Notes: generated by a model not told the origin, from the letters alone. A stretch of DNA of 64,000 nucleotides from Candidatus Electrothrix rattekaaiensis (GCA_032595675.1 JAVQMD010000001.1:1024640-1088639), one strand, 5' to 3'. Shown: positions 52,990 to 61,890, numbered from the stretch's first letter. A program made the numbers and translations.

Positions 52990-54957
52990 TCATCCGTTTC
53001 TGAGCCAACAGAACTGATACGGAGAAAGGATCAGCTCGTTGCGAAAGCAGTGCGGCGGGCGGCCAGTGAACAGGTCAAGGAGTGATCGTGCGTCGCCGAA
53101 ACCGTAGGCACTCAGTGCTTTCAGGTCGGCAGACTGCGGGTGGCGGTCAAAATTGGCCAGCACAAAGATGGGTTCCACCGGGTGTTGATGGTAGCACGGA
53201 TGGCTGGAGCGGAGAAAGGCAAAGAGATGATCATTATCCAGGTTAACGAGTTGCCGGTTGTTGAAATCCGCAAAGGCATCTATTTCTTTGCGAACCGCGA
53301 TCATCTTACGTAACTCCTGAAAAATGCTGTATTCCGGTGTTCCAGGCTCATCCCTGCGGGCTAAGGTTTCCCAGTTCAATTGCGGGCGATGCATCCAGCG
53401 GCTGTCGTCGGCTTTGTTTTCGTCATTTTTGTAGCTGAAATCATTAAAGGTGCCGACCTCATCGCCGTAGTAGAGCAGGGGGATACCGCCGAAAGAGAGA
53501 ATCAGGCTGTGGAGGAGAAGAATACGCCTGATTGCAAAATTTACTTCCTGTACATTTTGTTGCACCATAGCATACTCTAGTCCGGCCAGCGAAGCCAAGG
53601 TTCCAGATACGCGTGCATCTCCGTTTTTTTCGTTAAAAGCAAAGGGGCGACCAGTAGCGTAGGAGCCTTCAAATTCACCGGTCAGATACTGCATCAGAAA
53701 CCGACGGTGTTCAGCTGGGTCATACTCGGCTTTTTTGATATCTTCATCATCAAAACCAAAGCCTATATCGTCGTGACAGCGAATATAGTTGAGCCAAGTT
53801 GCCCGTTCCAGCTTGTCAGGTAGACTTTTGATGGCATGGGCAAGCAGTTTGCAGTTATGGGTGGCTGTGGCCTCCCAGAGCAAGGCCATAAAGGTGGCGT
53901 TATAGGCAATTTCGCATTCCTTGGCCACTACCGCATCCTCGCCGAAATACTTAATCACCTCCAGAGGAGCGACAATGGCCTCGGCAATAAAGAGCAGACC
54001 AGGAGCCGTAACCTGACAGCAGTCCTTAAAGAGTTGAAGAAGGAGATGGGCTTCCGGTCGGTTCTGGCAGCTTGTGCCCAGCTCCTTCCAGAGGAAGGCC
54101 ACTGCGTCCAGGCGAACAATATCGGCCCCCTGATTGGCCCAGAACAGGATGATGTCCAGCATTTCCAGGAAGACCTCGGGATTGGAGTAATTGAGATCCC
54201 ATTGGTAGTCATGAAAGACGGTCATCACCCATTTCTGCATGCGTTCATCCCAAGTAAAGTTATCAGGATCTGTATCGGGAAAGACCTCGGGCATGGTCTG
54301 TTCAAACATGTCCGGGAGGTTACGATCTTCAAAGATGAAAAAATAATCATGGTATTGCAGATCACCCTGCCGGGTTTTTTCAGCCCATTCATGCTGATTC
54401 GAGGTGTGATTGAGCACCACATCCAGGGTCAGCAAGATGCCCTGTTCCCGGAAGGCGGCTGCTACTTCGCGAATATCCTCCAGCGTGCCAGCATGTTCGT
54501 TGATTTCCCGGAAATCGCTGACCGCATAGCCTCCGTCGCTTTTACCGGCAGGACTTTTGAGGATGGGCATGATATGAACCAAGTTGATACCCAGTTCTTG
54601 GAAATAGGGTATCTTTTCCTTGAGCCCTTGCAGGTTTCCGGCAAATCCGTCCAGGTAAAGGGCCATGCCCACCCATTGCTGGTGCAGAAACCAGTTATGG
54701 TTCTCTTCACGGGTGTTATCAATTTCCTGGAGTTCTGCAGGGCGGTCCAGATAATTTCTGGCCAGCACTTCGACCAGACGCAGCATGTATTCTTCAAAGT
54801 CTGGAAGCTGACCATAGAGTTGGTCAAACAAGGAATGAATGGCGTAAAAGTTTGCTCCCAAGCGGGTGTAAAAATGGCGGAGATCCCGTTTATGAAAGTC
54901 GGGTTTCATATCGTTGAGGATCCGGTTCAGGAGTGAATGGGAAATCTGTTCGTACAT
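52990..54957 (-). CDS. Amylosucrase-like GH13 enzyme
   Basis: A 655-residue protein with the amylosucrase N-terminal helical domain, then the GH13 barrel. The catalytic nucleophile Asp is in IVRLDAVAFLWK (about 275), the acid/base Glu in LLFIAEAIVAP, and a later conserved block is RCHDDIGFGFDDEDI. This fits GH13 subfamily 4, which splits sucrose and either builds alpha-1,4-glucan or hydrolyses it. It is the last gene of a sucrose operon (synthase, fructokinase, this), as known in some methylotrophs and marine bacteria. Synthase versus hydrolase activity is uncertain. Confidence 0.88.
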   Translation of the reverse strand: MYEQISHSLLNRILNDMKPDFHKRDLRHFYTRLGANFYAIHSLFDQLYGQLPDFEEYMLRLVEVLARNYLDRPAELQEIDNTREENHNWFLHQQWVGMALYLDGFAGNLQGLKEKIPYFQELGINLVHIMPILKSPAGKSDGGYAVSDFREINEHAGTLEDIREVAAAFREQGILLTLDVVLNHTSNQHEWAEKTRQGDLQYHDYFFIFEDRNLPDMFEQTMPEVFPDTDPDNFTWDERMQKWVMTVFHDYQWDLNYSNPEVFLEMLDIILFWANQGADIVRLDAVAFLWKELGTSCQNRPEAHLLLQLFKDCCQVTAPGLLFIAEAIVAPLEVIKYFGEDAVVAKECEIAYNATFMALLWEATATHNCKLLAHAIKSLPDKLERATWLNYIRCHDDIGFGFDDEDIKKAEYDPAEHRRFLMQYLTGEFEGSYATGRPFAFNEKNGDARVSGTLASLAGLEYAMVQQNVQEVNFAIRRILLLHSLILSFGGIPLLYYGDEVGTFNDFSYKNDENKADDSRWMHRPQLNWETLARRDEPGTPEYSIFQELRKMIAVRKEIDAFADFNNRQLVNLDNDHLFAFLRSSHPCYHQHPVEPIFVLANFDRHPQSADLKALSAYGFGDARSLLDLFTGRPPHCFRNELILSPYQFCWLRNG

Positions 54958-54965
54958 AAGGTAAT

Positions 54966-55862
54966 CTACCAGGATTGAAGATGTTGTTGATAAAACTTTC
55001 TGTCCGCACTCACGGCCCCTTGGATGCCGACCACGTCGGAAGCAAATTGTTGCGCGCGTTTCAGGATGTCCTGTAAGGGCCAGGAGTGCATCAGGCCGAA
55101 CAGCAGCACCGAGGCAAAGGCATCACCTGCCCCAACGGTATCCTGCACGTCCTGAGCATGCTCTGGTCTCACCTGGATTGCGTTATTATCAGGTCCGAGG
55201 GCAAAGGCACCTCTGCTGCCGCAGGTCACCACAATACCATCCAGGCCGCAATCAGCCTTCATCTGACGGGCTTGGGATTCCATATCTGCATCCTTGGTCT
55301 GAGCAATTAAGGCGAGCTCGGCCTCGTTGAGCTTGAGCCAGTGCGCTTCCCGGACAAGAGCAAGAATGTTGTCCTTGTCCCAGAACGGCGGTCGCAGATT
55401 AATGTCGATAAAGATTTTCCCCTGATGTCGTTTTCTCAGTTCAGCCAACAGATCGCGGTTATGGGCAGTGCGCAGAGCCAGTGAGCCGAAATAGAGAAAT
55501 CCTTCCGTGCGCTCCGGGAGGCAGTCCATCGGGATATTATCGTAGGCCTGATTTTCCTCAATGGTATACGAGGGCTCGCCGTTGATCAACCGAATTGTCA
55601 CCTTACCGGTTGGGTATTCCGGGACAACAGCAAGATATTCGCAGTTCATCTGCCAACCATGCATCCGCTCTTGAATGACTTGGCCTGGGGCATCGTTGCC
55701 AACAGCAGTAATAATTCGAGGTGCAGCCTGAAAAGCGGTCAGGTTCCATGCCACGTTAAAGGGCGCACCACCAAGGACTGCGGTGCCGTCAGGAAAGGTA
55801 TCAAACAGGACTTCTCCGAAAATCCAGATGTCTGTTGCTTTAGGTGATAATAATTTTATCAT
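54966..55862 (-). CDS. PfkB-family fructokinase
   Basis: A 298-residue sugar kinase. The ribokinase-family signatures are present: a Gly-rich N-terminal sugar site (GGAPFNVAWNLTAF) and the ATP/catalytic motif DTVGAGDAFASVLL near residue 245. In this operon it would phosphorylate fructose released from sucrose. It lies 2 bp after the sucrose-phosphate synthase stop and 8 bp before the amylosucrase start. Confidence 0.9.
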   Translation of the reverse strand: MIKLLSPKATDIWIFGEVLFDTFPDGTAVLGGAPFNVAWNLTAFQAAPRIITAVGNDAPGQVIQERMHGWQMNCEYLAVVPEYPTGKVTIRLINGEPSYTIEENQAYDNIPMDCLPERTEGFLYFGSLALRTAHNRDLLAELRKRHQGKIFIDINLRPPFWDKDNILALVREAHWLKLNEAELALIAQTKDADMESQARQMKADCGLDGIVVTCGSRGAFALGPDNNAIQVRPEHAQDVQDTVGAGDAFASVLLFGLMHSWPLQDILKRAQQFASDVVGIQGAVSADRKFYQQHLQSW

Positions 55863-55864
55863 AC

Positions 55865-58027
55865 TCAGTCCTTATCCTCCGAGAGAAGTTCTTTTTCAGT
55901 AAGAAAATTATAGTGTTCAATCCCCTCAAGAATACCGTGCGCATAGGGTTTTTTTGCAAAGTAGACACCTACCAACTCGTCAATATCTGACAGCTCTTCA
56001 TGATGGCGGTTGCCGACCACCACGGCACGGGTATTGCCGCGCATCATGTCCTCGTCTGCCCCGGAGCCACCTGCAACTAGGATATTTTCAAGTGGAATTT
56101 CAAGGCGATGAGAGACGTAGCGCAAGGCAAGACCCTTGGAGGCCCGCACCGGAACAATATCGAGGTACTGGCCAAAGGCCAGACTGAGATTCACGGTCAG
56201 GTCATGCTGCCGCAGGTACACATTCAGTTCATCCACAGAAGGTGCTTTTTCCTCATCATAAAAATAGGAGAGCTTAAATTTTCCCTGCTTATCCCTTGGT
56301 TGGAGACGAAGTCCTGGTGTTTCAGCCAGCAGTCGCTTGAGGGTGCCCGGCATCCAGAGATAATCCAGATGGTGCAGCCAAGTCTGATCGGGAATCAGGC
56401 TGCGACCGTAATAAATAGAAGTACCCAACCCGGTAATCAGGACATCCGGTCTGGGAATCTTCTTTTGGACCATGATGGCCAAGGCAGAATCCCGTGAACG
56501 ACCAGTGGCGATACCGAACAGCAGTCTTTTCCGGTTGCTCAGCAGCAGTGCCATCATCTCTTTCCGGCCTGCGGAACTCCCGATCAGGTTTTGATCCAGA
56601 TCGGAAAAAATAGCCTTGGTTGCTGGTCTGATTTTTTTCTGACCCGCTTCCCGCTGATCCAATACGGCCTTGTCGGTCCCGATCAGGGCTGTAATCCGGT
56701 GCAGGTATTTTTTTACATGGGCCTGCCAGGAGTAATGTTTCCGCACCCCTTCCAGCCCGTTGCGTTGCAGAGATTTCCAGAAGGAGGGGTTACCTAAGAT
56801 ATCAATGAGCCGTCGTCGCAGTTGGTCTTCGTCAAGGGGATCGAACAGCAGGCCGTTTTTGCAGTTTTCGATGATATCCACTGGCCCGCCGTTCTCGGTG
56901 GCCAGAAGCGGGCAACCGGTAGCTCCCGCCTCCAGCAGAGTCAGTCCGAAAGGTTCGGTGAGAGCAGGATTGACAAACACTCCTCCAGAAGCGGCACACA
57001 TTCTATATATTTCAGCCACTTCTTCGGCCTTATGGTGTTTCGGCAGGGCCACTTTGCCGTAGAGGTCGTACAGATCAACGAGGAGCAACAGTTCCTGAAT
57101 AACCTGCTGTGAGCCTTCATCCATATCCCGGATATCGTCGCGATTTCCGGCAATAATGACGAGGTTAGCTATCTTGCGCAGCCGAGAGGATTGGCCGTAG
57201 GTATGCATCAAGGTTTTGATATTCTTCCGTTCATCGGGCCGGGACAGAGCAAGGATGATCGGTTTGTTTTCCTTACGCAGAAAGGGCCGGACTGCCTTTA
57301 GAAAAGGAGATTTGCTACCCGGTCGAGGAGGATAGAACTGCTCTAGGTCGGCACCGGGCGGAATAACCGCCATATTGTCTGGATGATAAAAATCATACAG
57401 CTCATACTGGTCTTCGATTTCGTTGCGGGTGCTGGTGACCACCAGTTCCGCTGTTGCCAGCACTTCCTCCTCTGCTTTAATACGGCGGGAAATATTGTAC
57501 CGGGACTCGATTTCTTCCTTCTGCATCCCTGCTGCCTGCAAACGCAGCTTTTTATCCCGGCCCAGCGAGTGCCCGGTGTGGACCAGAGGAATACCGGTGA
57601 GGTTGGACAGCCGTACTCCGACAAAACCGGCATCGGCATAATGGGAGTGCAAAATATCCGGGAAACGGTTCTGTTCCTGGAACATGGCCAGCAGGTTGTC
57701 GGCAAAGATGTCCAAGTATTCCCATAATTCCTCTTTGCGGATATAGCCTTCAGCACCGGTGTCGATGCGGATAATCTGTGCCCGCTTATTGAGCTGCTCC
57801 ACGGCCTGCGCGTAGTCGTCGCTCACTGCATCGTCCACAACCCGTTGGGTGATCAGGTCCACCCGGTCTACCTCTCTGTGCTTCCCCAGGGCATAGGCCA
57901 GATCCCGTACATAGCGGGTCTGTCCCCCGGTGTCCGGGTCACGCCCTAGTTCCATGTCATTGCCTCTGATCAGGCCGTGGATGCTGATCAGGGCGATATA
58001 GAGTCCTTTTTCGTGGTTTTTTGGCAT
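55865..58027 (-). CDS. Sucrose-phosphate synthase with C-terminal sucrose phosphatase-like HAD domain
   Basis: A 720-residue fusion. The N-terminal GT4 domain (about 1-470) starts YIALISIHGLIRG with GRDPDTGGQTRYVRDLA and carries the donor site PALTEPFGLTLLEAGATGCPLLAT. The C-terminal HAD domain starts at about 490 with AIFSDLDQNLIG (D-x-D) and VAGGSGADEDMM. Together they would make sucrose-6-phosphate and dephosphorylate it. Sucrose probably serves as a compatible solute or carbon store. First gene of the operon; start ATG at 58027 with AGGAAT-like site upstream. Confidence 0.92.
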   Translation of the reverse strand: MPKNHEKGLYIALISIHGLIRGNDMELGRDPDTGGQTRYVRDLAYALGKHREVDRVDLITQRVVDDAVSDDYAQAVEQLNKRAQIIRIDTGAEGYIRKEELWEYLDIFADNLLAMFQEQNRFPDILHSHYADAGFVGVRLSNLTGIPLVHTGHSLGRDKKLRLQAAGMQKEEIESRYNISRRIKAEEEVLATAELVVTSTRNEIEDQYELYDFYHPDNMAVIPPGADLEQFYPPRPGSKSPFLKAVRPFLRKENKPIILALSRPDERKNIKTLMHTYGQSSRLRKIANLVIIAGNRDDIRDMDEGSQQVIQELLLLVDLYDLYGKVALPKHHKAEEVAEIYRMCAASGGVFVNPALTEPFGLTLLEAGATGCPLLATENGGPVDIIENCKNGLLFDPLDEDQLRRRLIDILGNPSFWKSLQRNGLEGVRKHYSWQAHVKKYLHRITALIGTDKAVLDQREAGQKKIRPATKAIFSDLDQNLIGSSAGRKEMMALLLSNRKRLLFGIATGRSRDSALAIMVQKKIPRPDVLITGLGTSIYYGRSLIPDQTWLHHLDYLWMPGTLKRLLAETPGLRLQPRDKQGKFKLSYFYDEEKAPSVDELNVYLRQHDLTVNLSLAFGQYLDIVPVRASKGLALRYVSHRLEIPLENILVAGGSGADEDMMRGNTRAVVVGNRHHEELSDIDELVGVYFAKKPYAHGILEGIEHYNFLTEKELLSEDKD

Positions 58028-58585
58028 GTGTATTCCTTTTTTGTTGTCATTCCACGCCGGGCAAAGGCGTTCTGGCAGTTCTTTTTTCTCTACCCTTCCG
58101 ACATCTTTCCCCTCTGTATCCGTTATTCATTCATTTCCGGGGTTGGTGACCTCTACTTTTATCCGGTTTACCTGAGGGATTCAACAAGAAATACCTTGCC
58201 CGTTTGTCATCCCTCTGTAGTTTCTGTATATAAGGTCTATATGCAAGGTCTGTATGCAAGGTCTGTATGCAAGGAGCCTGTACCGACGTACCGACGTACC
58301 GACATACCGAGAATAGGGGGGGAATTATTTTTGGTGCAATAACCTTACCTGTATTCGTATTGAAAAAGAACTGTTTTTATCTTAACATAGCTTCTTCTGT
58401 CTGTTGATCCGAGGGAAGTCACGCCACTGAAATTGAGATGAGCTGACGGAAGAGGGGATTCCGGTGAGTTGTCGCAGTGACGCTCTGATGACCAAGAATT
58501 GCCTTGAGGTCGTCTGGGTCTGCTTTCTGCGAAAGGCTGCTGGGGATGTTCATGCTGTCTCATCTGTTTCTGTGGGGAAAGAATA
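58028..58585. other. Non-coding region upstream of the sucrose operon
   Basis: About 560 bp between divergent genes. It contains the tandem repeats at 58232-58312 and otherwise scattered pyrimidine-rich sequence. Open frames here look like chance frames. It must hold the sucrose operon promoter. Confidence 0.6.
58232..58312. repeat. Two adjacent tandem repeat tracts
   Basis: Three 13-bp units AAGGTCTRTATGC (58232-58270) are followed, after ten bases, by four 8-bp units TACCGAMR (58281-58312; the first two are TACCGACG). They sit about 205 bp upstream of the sucrose-phosphate synthase start. Short tandem arrays like this can change copy number. Confidence 0.85.
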
Positions 58586-59452
58586 ATGAATATCAAAAAA
58601 CGCTATATCAATCTGTTAACTGATTACGGTTTTAAAAAGATATTTGGGGATCACGTAAATAAGCATCTGTTGTTGGATTTTCTTAATGAACTGTTCAAGG
58701 ATGAGCAAGGAGAGATTCGGGATTTGATCTATCTAAAAACTGAACAGCTCGCTTTTTCCAGGAAGGATACTGCTGATTTGTGCTGTAAAAACGAGAAAGG
58801 GGAAATATTTATTGTCGGGTTGCGGAAAAGCAAGCATGATTTCTTTTCAAACAGAGAGCGTTACTGTTCTTCCCTGCCTATTTGGGAGCAGGAAAAACGG
58901 GGGAAATGGGATTTCGGACTGAAGGCGGTGTATACGGTGGCGATATTCAATTTTGCTTTTGACGAGGATAAGGATCAACCGACGAAATACCGGTATGATG
59001 CCAAACTGTCGGATATTGAAAGCAAACGGGTAGGTTATGACAAACAGACTTTCATTTATCTGGAAATGCCCAAATTCACCAAAGGTCTGGAGGAACTGGA
59101 AACCGGCCTGGATAAATGGCTTTACGTTATCAGGAACCTGCATCGCTTGGACAAGATCCCGGACAAGCTGCGGGGAAAAGTTTTTGAGCAGCTCTTTGCA
59201 GCGGCGGAGATTGCTCGATTCACCCCGGATCAGATGCGCTTGTACGAGAAGAGCTTGCATTACTATCACGAAATGAAGAAATCTCTTGCTACGCAGTTTG
59301 CAGAAGGCTGGGACGAGGGGCTGAAAGATGAGCAGATTGAGATTGCTCTGGAGATGCTGGGCGAGGGGGAGTCGGTGAAAAAGGTTGCGGATTTTACCGG
59401 GCTTTCTCTTGCGGTTGTGAAGGTGTTGGAGCATAAGAGGCGGCAGGAGTAG
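58586..59452 (+). CDS. Rpn/PD-(D/E)XK transposase-like protein with altered active site
   Basis: A 288-residue protein of the Rpn/PDDEXK_2 family (KRYINLLTDYGFKKIFGD N-terminus, central nuclease core, C-terminal coiled region DEGLKDEQIEIALEMLGEGES). In active members the core reads D...V-E-x-Q/K. Here the Asp of TADLCC is kept but the next block reads IFIVGLRKSKHDFF, so the usual catalytic Glu and Gln are replaced by Gly and Arg. The frame is otherwise complete. A loss of nuclease activity is inferred. Confidence 0.82.
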   Translation: MNIKKRYINLLTDYGFKKIFGDHVNKHLLLDFLNELFKDEQGEIRDLIYLKTEQLAFSRKDTADLCCKNEKGEIFIVGLRKSKHDFFSNRERYCSSLPIWEQEKRGKWDFGLKAVYTVAIFNFAFDEDKDQPTKYRYDAKLSDIESKRVGYDKQTFIYLEMPKFTKGLEELETGLDKWLYVIRNLHRLDKIPDKLRGKVFEQLFAAAEIARFTPDQMRLYEKSLHYYHEMKKSLATQFAEGWDEGLKDEQIEIALEMLGEGESVKKVADFTGLSLAVVKVLEHKRRQE

Positions 59453-59475
59453 TACTGCCGCTTTTGGTTGAGCTC

Positions 59476-59507
59476 GTAGGTTGCGGGTGAGCGGAGCGAA
59501 CCCCAAC
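59476..59507. repeat. REP-like palindromic repeat
   Basis: GTAGGTTGCGGGTGAGC...GCGAACCCCAAC, a diverged copy of the 31-bp repeat family seen at 61802 and 62470. It is followed by TCCGACTCGCCTTATGATT, which also follows the copy at 60111. Confidence 0.75.
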
Positions 59508-59598
59508 ATGTCCGACTCGCCTTATGATTGTGGGGGGTTGTAACGGCGGCATGTAGGGATGAACAAAATTTCTCCCCTACGGGATTGGGCGGCACATC

Positions 59599-59793
59599 CT
59601 ACAAACCGAATTCCGCAATCACCTCTTTGATCGGAATTGATTTCTGCCCCTGAGATTTTGCTTTCGCATCCCTCAGCTCACGTAAATCTTCATAATCTTC
59701 AATCAGCTCTGTCATTGCCTCGAATTCTTCAATCGGCAGAACAACAAATTCACTCTTTCCCTGCCGTTTAATCAGCTGCGGGTTCAATTTCAT
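59599..59793 (-). CDS. Phd/YefM/RelB-like antitoxin
   Basis: A 64-residue protein with the pattern of small type II antitoxins: a short N-terminal strand region (EFVVLPIEEFEAMTELIEDY) and a C-terminal helical, charged tail (DLRELRDAKAKSQGQKS) that would wrap round the toxin. It lies 4 bp after the RelE-like toxin gene on the same strand. The order here is toxin first, unlike most relBE loci but common for some small modules. Confidence 0.82.
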   Translation of the reverse strand: MKLNPQLIKRQGKSEFVVLPIEEFEAMTELIEDYEDLRELRDAKAKSQGQKSIPIKEVIAEFGL

Positions 59794-59797
59794 AACA

Positions 59798-60049
59798 TCA
59801 CCTCTTGCGGTAAACCTCTTTTCTGTGTCGTATTCGATAAACTACAACCCTATCCCCTTCAACTTCAAAAAGTGCCCGGTATCTTCCTATGCGTAATCGA
59901 TATTCCGGTGTGAAATTGGTCAATCTTTTGACATCTCCGGCCAGGCCGTTTTCTAGGGATTGTATTTGTGCCGCTATCCTGGCGGCATCCGGTTGAGGAA
60001 GCTTTTTCAGATCCTTGACCGCCTTCGGCATCAGCTCTACAGAATACAC
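59798..60049 (-). CDS. RelE/ParE-family toxin
   Basis: About 83 residues. The pattern YSVELMPKAVKDLKKLPQ, then RLTNFTPEYRLRIGRYRALF and VVVYRIRHRKEVY is that of RelE-type toxins, in which basic and aromatic residues near the C-terminus act on mRNA in the ribosome. The GTG at 60049 is chosen because GAGGAA lies correctly upstream; a TTG at 60061 is the longer option. The pair looks intact, unlike the two HigBA modules. Confidence 0.88.
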   Translation of the reverse strand: MYSVELMPKAVKDLKKLPQPDAARIAAQIQSLENGLAGDVKRLTNFTPEYRLRIGRYRALFEVEGDRVVVYRIRHRKEVYRKR

Positions 60050-60110
60050 AGGATTCCTCAATATCTTTTTTTTTGCCTCTTCTCATACTGCCATATTTAT
60101 CGGCATGATG

Positions 60111-60230
60111 CAAGGTTGCGGGTGAGCGGAATGAATCCCGACATATCCGACTCGCCTTATGATTATTGGGGTTCGTTGCTCTCACCCCAACCTACGGGGC
60201 TGTTGGGGTTCGTGCCTCACCCCAACCTAC
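60111..60230. repeat. Cluster of three REP-like repeats
   Basis: A diverged forward copy at about 60111-60142, and two inverted copies at 60165-60195 and 60202-60230 (ending CTCACCCCAACCTAC). They belong to the same family as the repeats flanking the REP-associated transposase. Confidence 0.8.
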
Positions 60231-60238
60231 GGGGCTTC

Positions 60239-60334
60239 ATGATGCGCAAAATAAGCAGTGTTGTGACGAAGCATGGCTGCTCCATGCCCGTAATCTGTTC
60301 ACCGGAAGAATTTATGGAGGCGGAACATGATTGA
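60239..60334 (+). CDS. Possible antitoxin fragment
   Basis: A 31-residue frame beginning ATGATG and reading VVTKHGCSMPVICSPEEFME, which resembles the middle of Phd/YefM antitoxins (…NGRPVAVLVSPEEFEAL type). It is far too short for a full antitoxin and has no partner, so it is probably a remnant. Confidence 0.25.
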   Translation: MMRKISSVVTKHGCSMPVICSPEEFMEAEHD

Positions 60335-60364
60335 TCCTATCATAGAATCATCAGGCACGCTCTC

Positions 60365-61777
60365 CTATTTGATGTGATGAAGCCTCTGCTGACGCGGTGC
60401 TTTCTTCTCTTGGCTGCCGAGGAGAAAATTAATAATAATGGTCATGAAGTTGACCTTTTTCTCTTCAACAACCTCATATCCATTCCCGTCCGGTTCATTT
60501 ACCTTGGTCAGATCGAATGAATTCCCTTTAGGATCAACAGCGCGGTTCCGGTTATTCAGGTATTCCTGCACATCGCTGTACCCGTCCTGATCATAGTCAC
60601 TGGTTGCATTTGCTGTGGTCAAATTGCCGAAAAAGAGCTGCTCCCAGTGATCGTCGATGCCGTCACTGTCCGTATCCGTAAACATGGCCGCTGCGGTGTT
60701 GTTGACTAGGTGGACGCTGCTGTTCCCGTAGGCACCCATATCCACTGCTGTGCCGTCCAGCGTCAGGCCCGTGCCGATGCAGGGTGAGTCCGTTGCCAAT
60801 TGGTAGCCGTTCGCGAAGCGAGGATCAAGGGAGATACCGCCTTCTCCTGCTGCGATGCGCACATAGTCACCGCCTTTATTATTGTACACGTCATTGCGGG
60901 CCAGTTCATCAATGGCCTTGCCTTTGCTGATAATACCGGTGCCCTTATTGCTGACCACGATATTATTGAGAACCGTGGCCGGGCTGTTGCCCCCAGCCGT
61001 GATGCCGTCGCCTTTGTTGTCAGCAATGGTGTTGTTGATCAGCAGGGGCATGACATTCCCTTGGAGCCGGATACCGTGTTTATTATCCGTGATGATATTG
61101 CGGGCAATCAGGGGCATCTGCTTGGCACCGCTGATATTGATGGCAGCGGCATTGCCGTTCTTCTTGCTGTTGCGCAGGGTAAAGCCGATCACCCCGCCGA
61201 CCCGTACGCCCTGAAAGGTGATCACATCGTCCTTGCCGTTGCCGTCGATGATGGTTGCTGCCGGGTCATCGGACAGGGCGACCAGATACACACCGTCTTT
61301 CAGCTTGAGTTTCGGTTCCGTGTAGGTTCCGGGCTGGACGCAGACATTGCCGCCGAAGTCCGTGATAGCGACATAGTTGGCTGCGGCCTGGATGCTGGTG
61401 AAGTCGTCCGGGACGGTAGTGGCGCATTGGATGGGTATAGACGAGGGATCTGTCGGGTTGGAACCGGCACGATATTCCTCAAGATTGCTGTAGCCGTCGT
61501 TGTCCGCATCCTCAAAGGGTTCGTGAGAGAGGTCGCCGAAATACTGCTGTTCCCAGGCATCGGGCAGCCCGTCCCCGTCGCTGTCGCCCGGAGTGATGGT
61601 GCGGACGGCGGTTATGTTGCCGTTGGCATCGTAGTCGTAGCGGATGGAGGTGTTGTCGCCACTTGCGCTTGCGGTCAGCTGGTTGAGGTCGTTATAGCTG
61701 AAGGTGCTTGCGGCGCAGAGGGGTGGGGTGAGGGTTGCGGTGAGCAGGGTTACTATAATACAGCCTTTATTTTTCAT
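60365..61777 (-). CDS. Exported parallel beta-helix protein with calcium-binding repeats and RHS-like head
   Basis: About 470 residues. A signal peptide (CIIVTLLTATLTPPLCAA) precedes one YD/RHS-type unit (YNDLNQLTASASGDNTSIRY). Next comes a DSDGDGLPDAWEQQYFGD thrombospondin-3/EF-type calcium repeat, a right-handed beta-helix (about 115-360, recurring NIITDNKHGI, NTIADNKGDGI, NIVVSNKGTGI), and a second DTDSDGIDDHWEQLFFG calcium repeat. The ATG at 61777 was chosen over an upstream frame because the signal peptide starts there. Probably a surface or secreted carbohydrate-binding or adhesive protein; no catalytic site was recognised. Confidence 0.82.
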   Translation of the reverse strand: MKNKGCIIVTLLTATLTPPLCAASTFSYNDLNQLTASASGDNTSIRYDYDANGNITAVRTITPGDSDGDGLPDAWEQQYFGDLSHEPFEDADNDGYSNLEEYRAGSNPTDPSSIPIQCATTVPDDFTSIQAAANYVAITDFGGNVCVQPGTYTEPKLKLKDGVYLVALSDDPAATIIDGNGKDDVITFQGVRVGGVIGFTLRNSKKNGNAAAINISGAKQMPLIARNIITDNKHGIRLQGNVMPLLINNTIADNKGDGITAGGNSPATVLNNIVVSNKGTGIISKGKAIDELARNDVYNNKGGDYVRIAAGEGGISLDPRFANGYQLATDSPCIGTGLTLDGTAVDMGAYGNSSVHLVNNTAAAMFTDTDSDGIDDHWEQLFFGNLTTANATSDYDQDGYSDVQEYLNNRNRAVDPKGNSFDLTKVNEPDGNGYEVVEEKKVNFMTIIINFLLGSQEKKAPRQQRLHHIK

Positions 61778-61801
61778 TGAAGCAGACCTTTTTGTTTTTA
61801 T

Positions 61802-61832
61802 GTAGGTTGGGGTGAGCTTTGCGAACCCCAAC
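61802..61832. repeat. REP repeat, forward copy next to the transposase
   Basis: 31 bp: GTAGGTTGGGGTGAGC, three bases, GCGAACCCCAAC-type. The arms GTTGGGG/CCCCAAC can fold into a hairpin with GTAG at its foot. Confidence 0.88.
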
Positions 61833-61855
61833 ATCAACGGCTGTTCATTATTTTT

Positions 61856-61886
61856 GTTGGGGTTCGTTCCTCTCACCCCAACCTAC
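61856..61886. repeat. REP repeat, inverted copy next to the transposase
   Basis: Inverted 31-bp copy ending CACCCCAACCTAC, 23 bp from the forward copy, forming a pair immediately beyond the 3' end of the transposase gene. Confidence 0.88.
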
Positions 61887-61890
61887 GTAT

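Noticed and set aside
53836..54936. A 366-codon plus-strand frame opposite the amylosucrase gene
   Set aside because: Antisense to conserved GH13 motifs; no ribosome site or family features.
58345..58596. An 83-codon minus frame upstream of the Rpn-like gene
   Set aside because: Low-complexity Ser/Pro/Arg composition, no ribosome site, and no similarity recognised; treated as non-coding.
60800..61780. A 326-codon Val/Ala/Asp-rich plus-strand frame opposite the beta-helix gene
   Set aside because: Its repeated composition mirrors the beta-helix repeats on the other strand; the signal peptide and calcium motifs support the minus frame.
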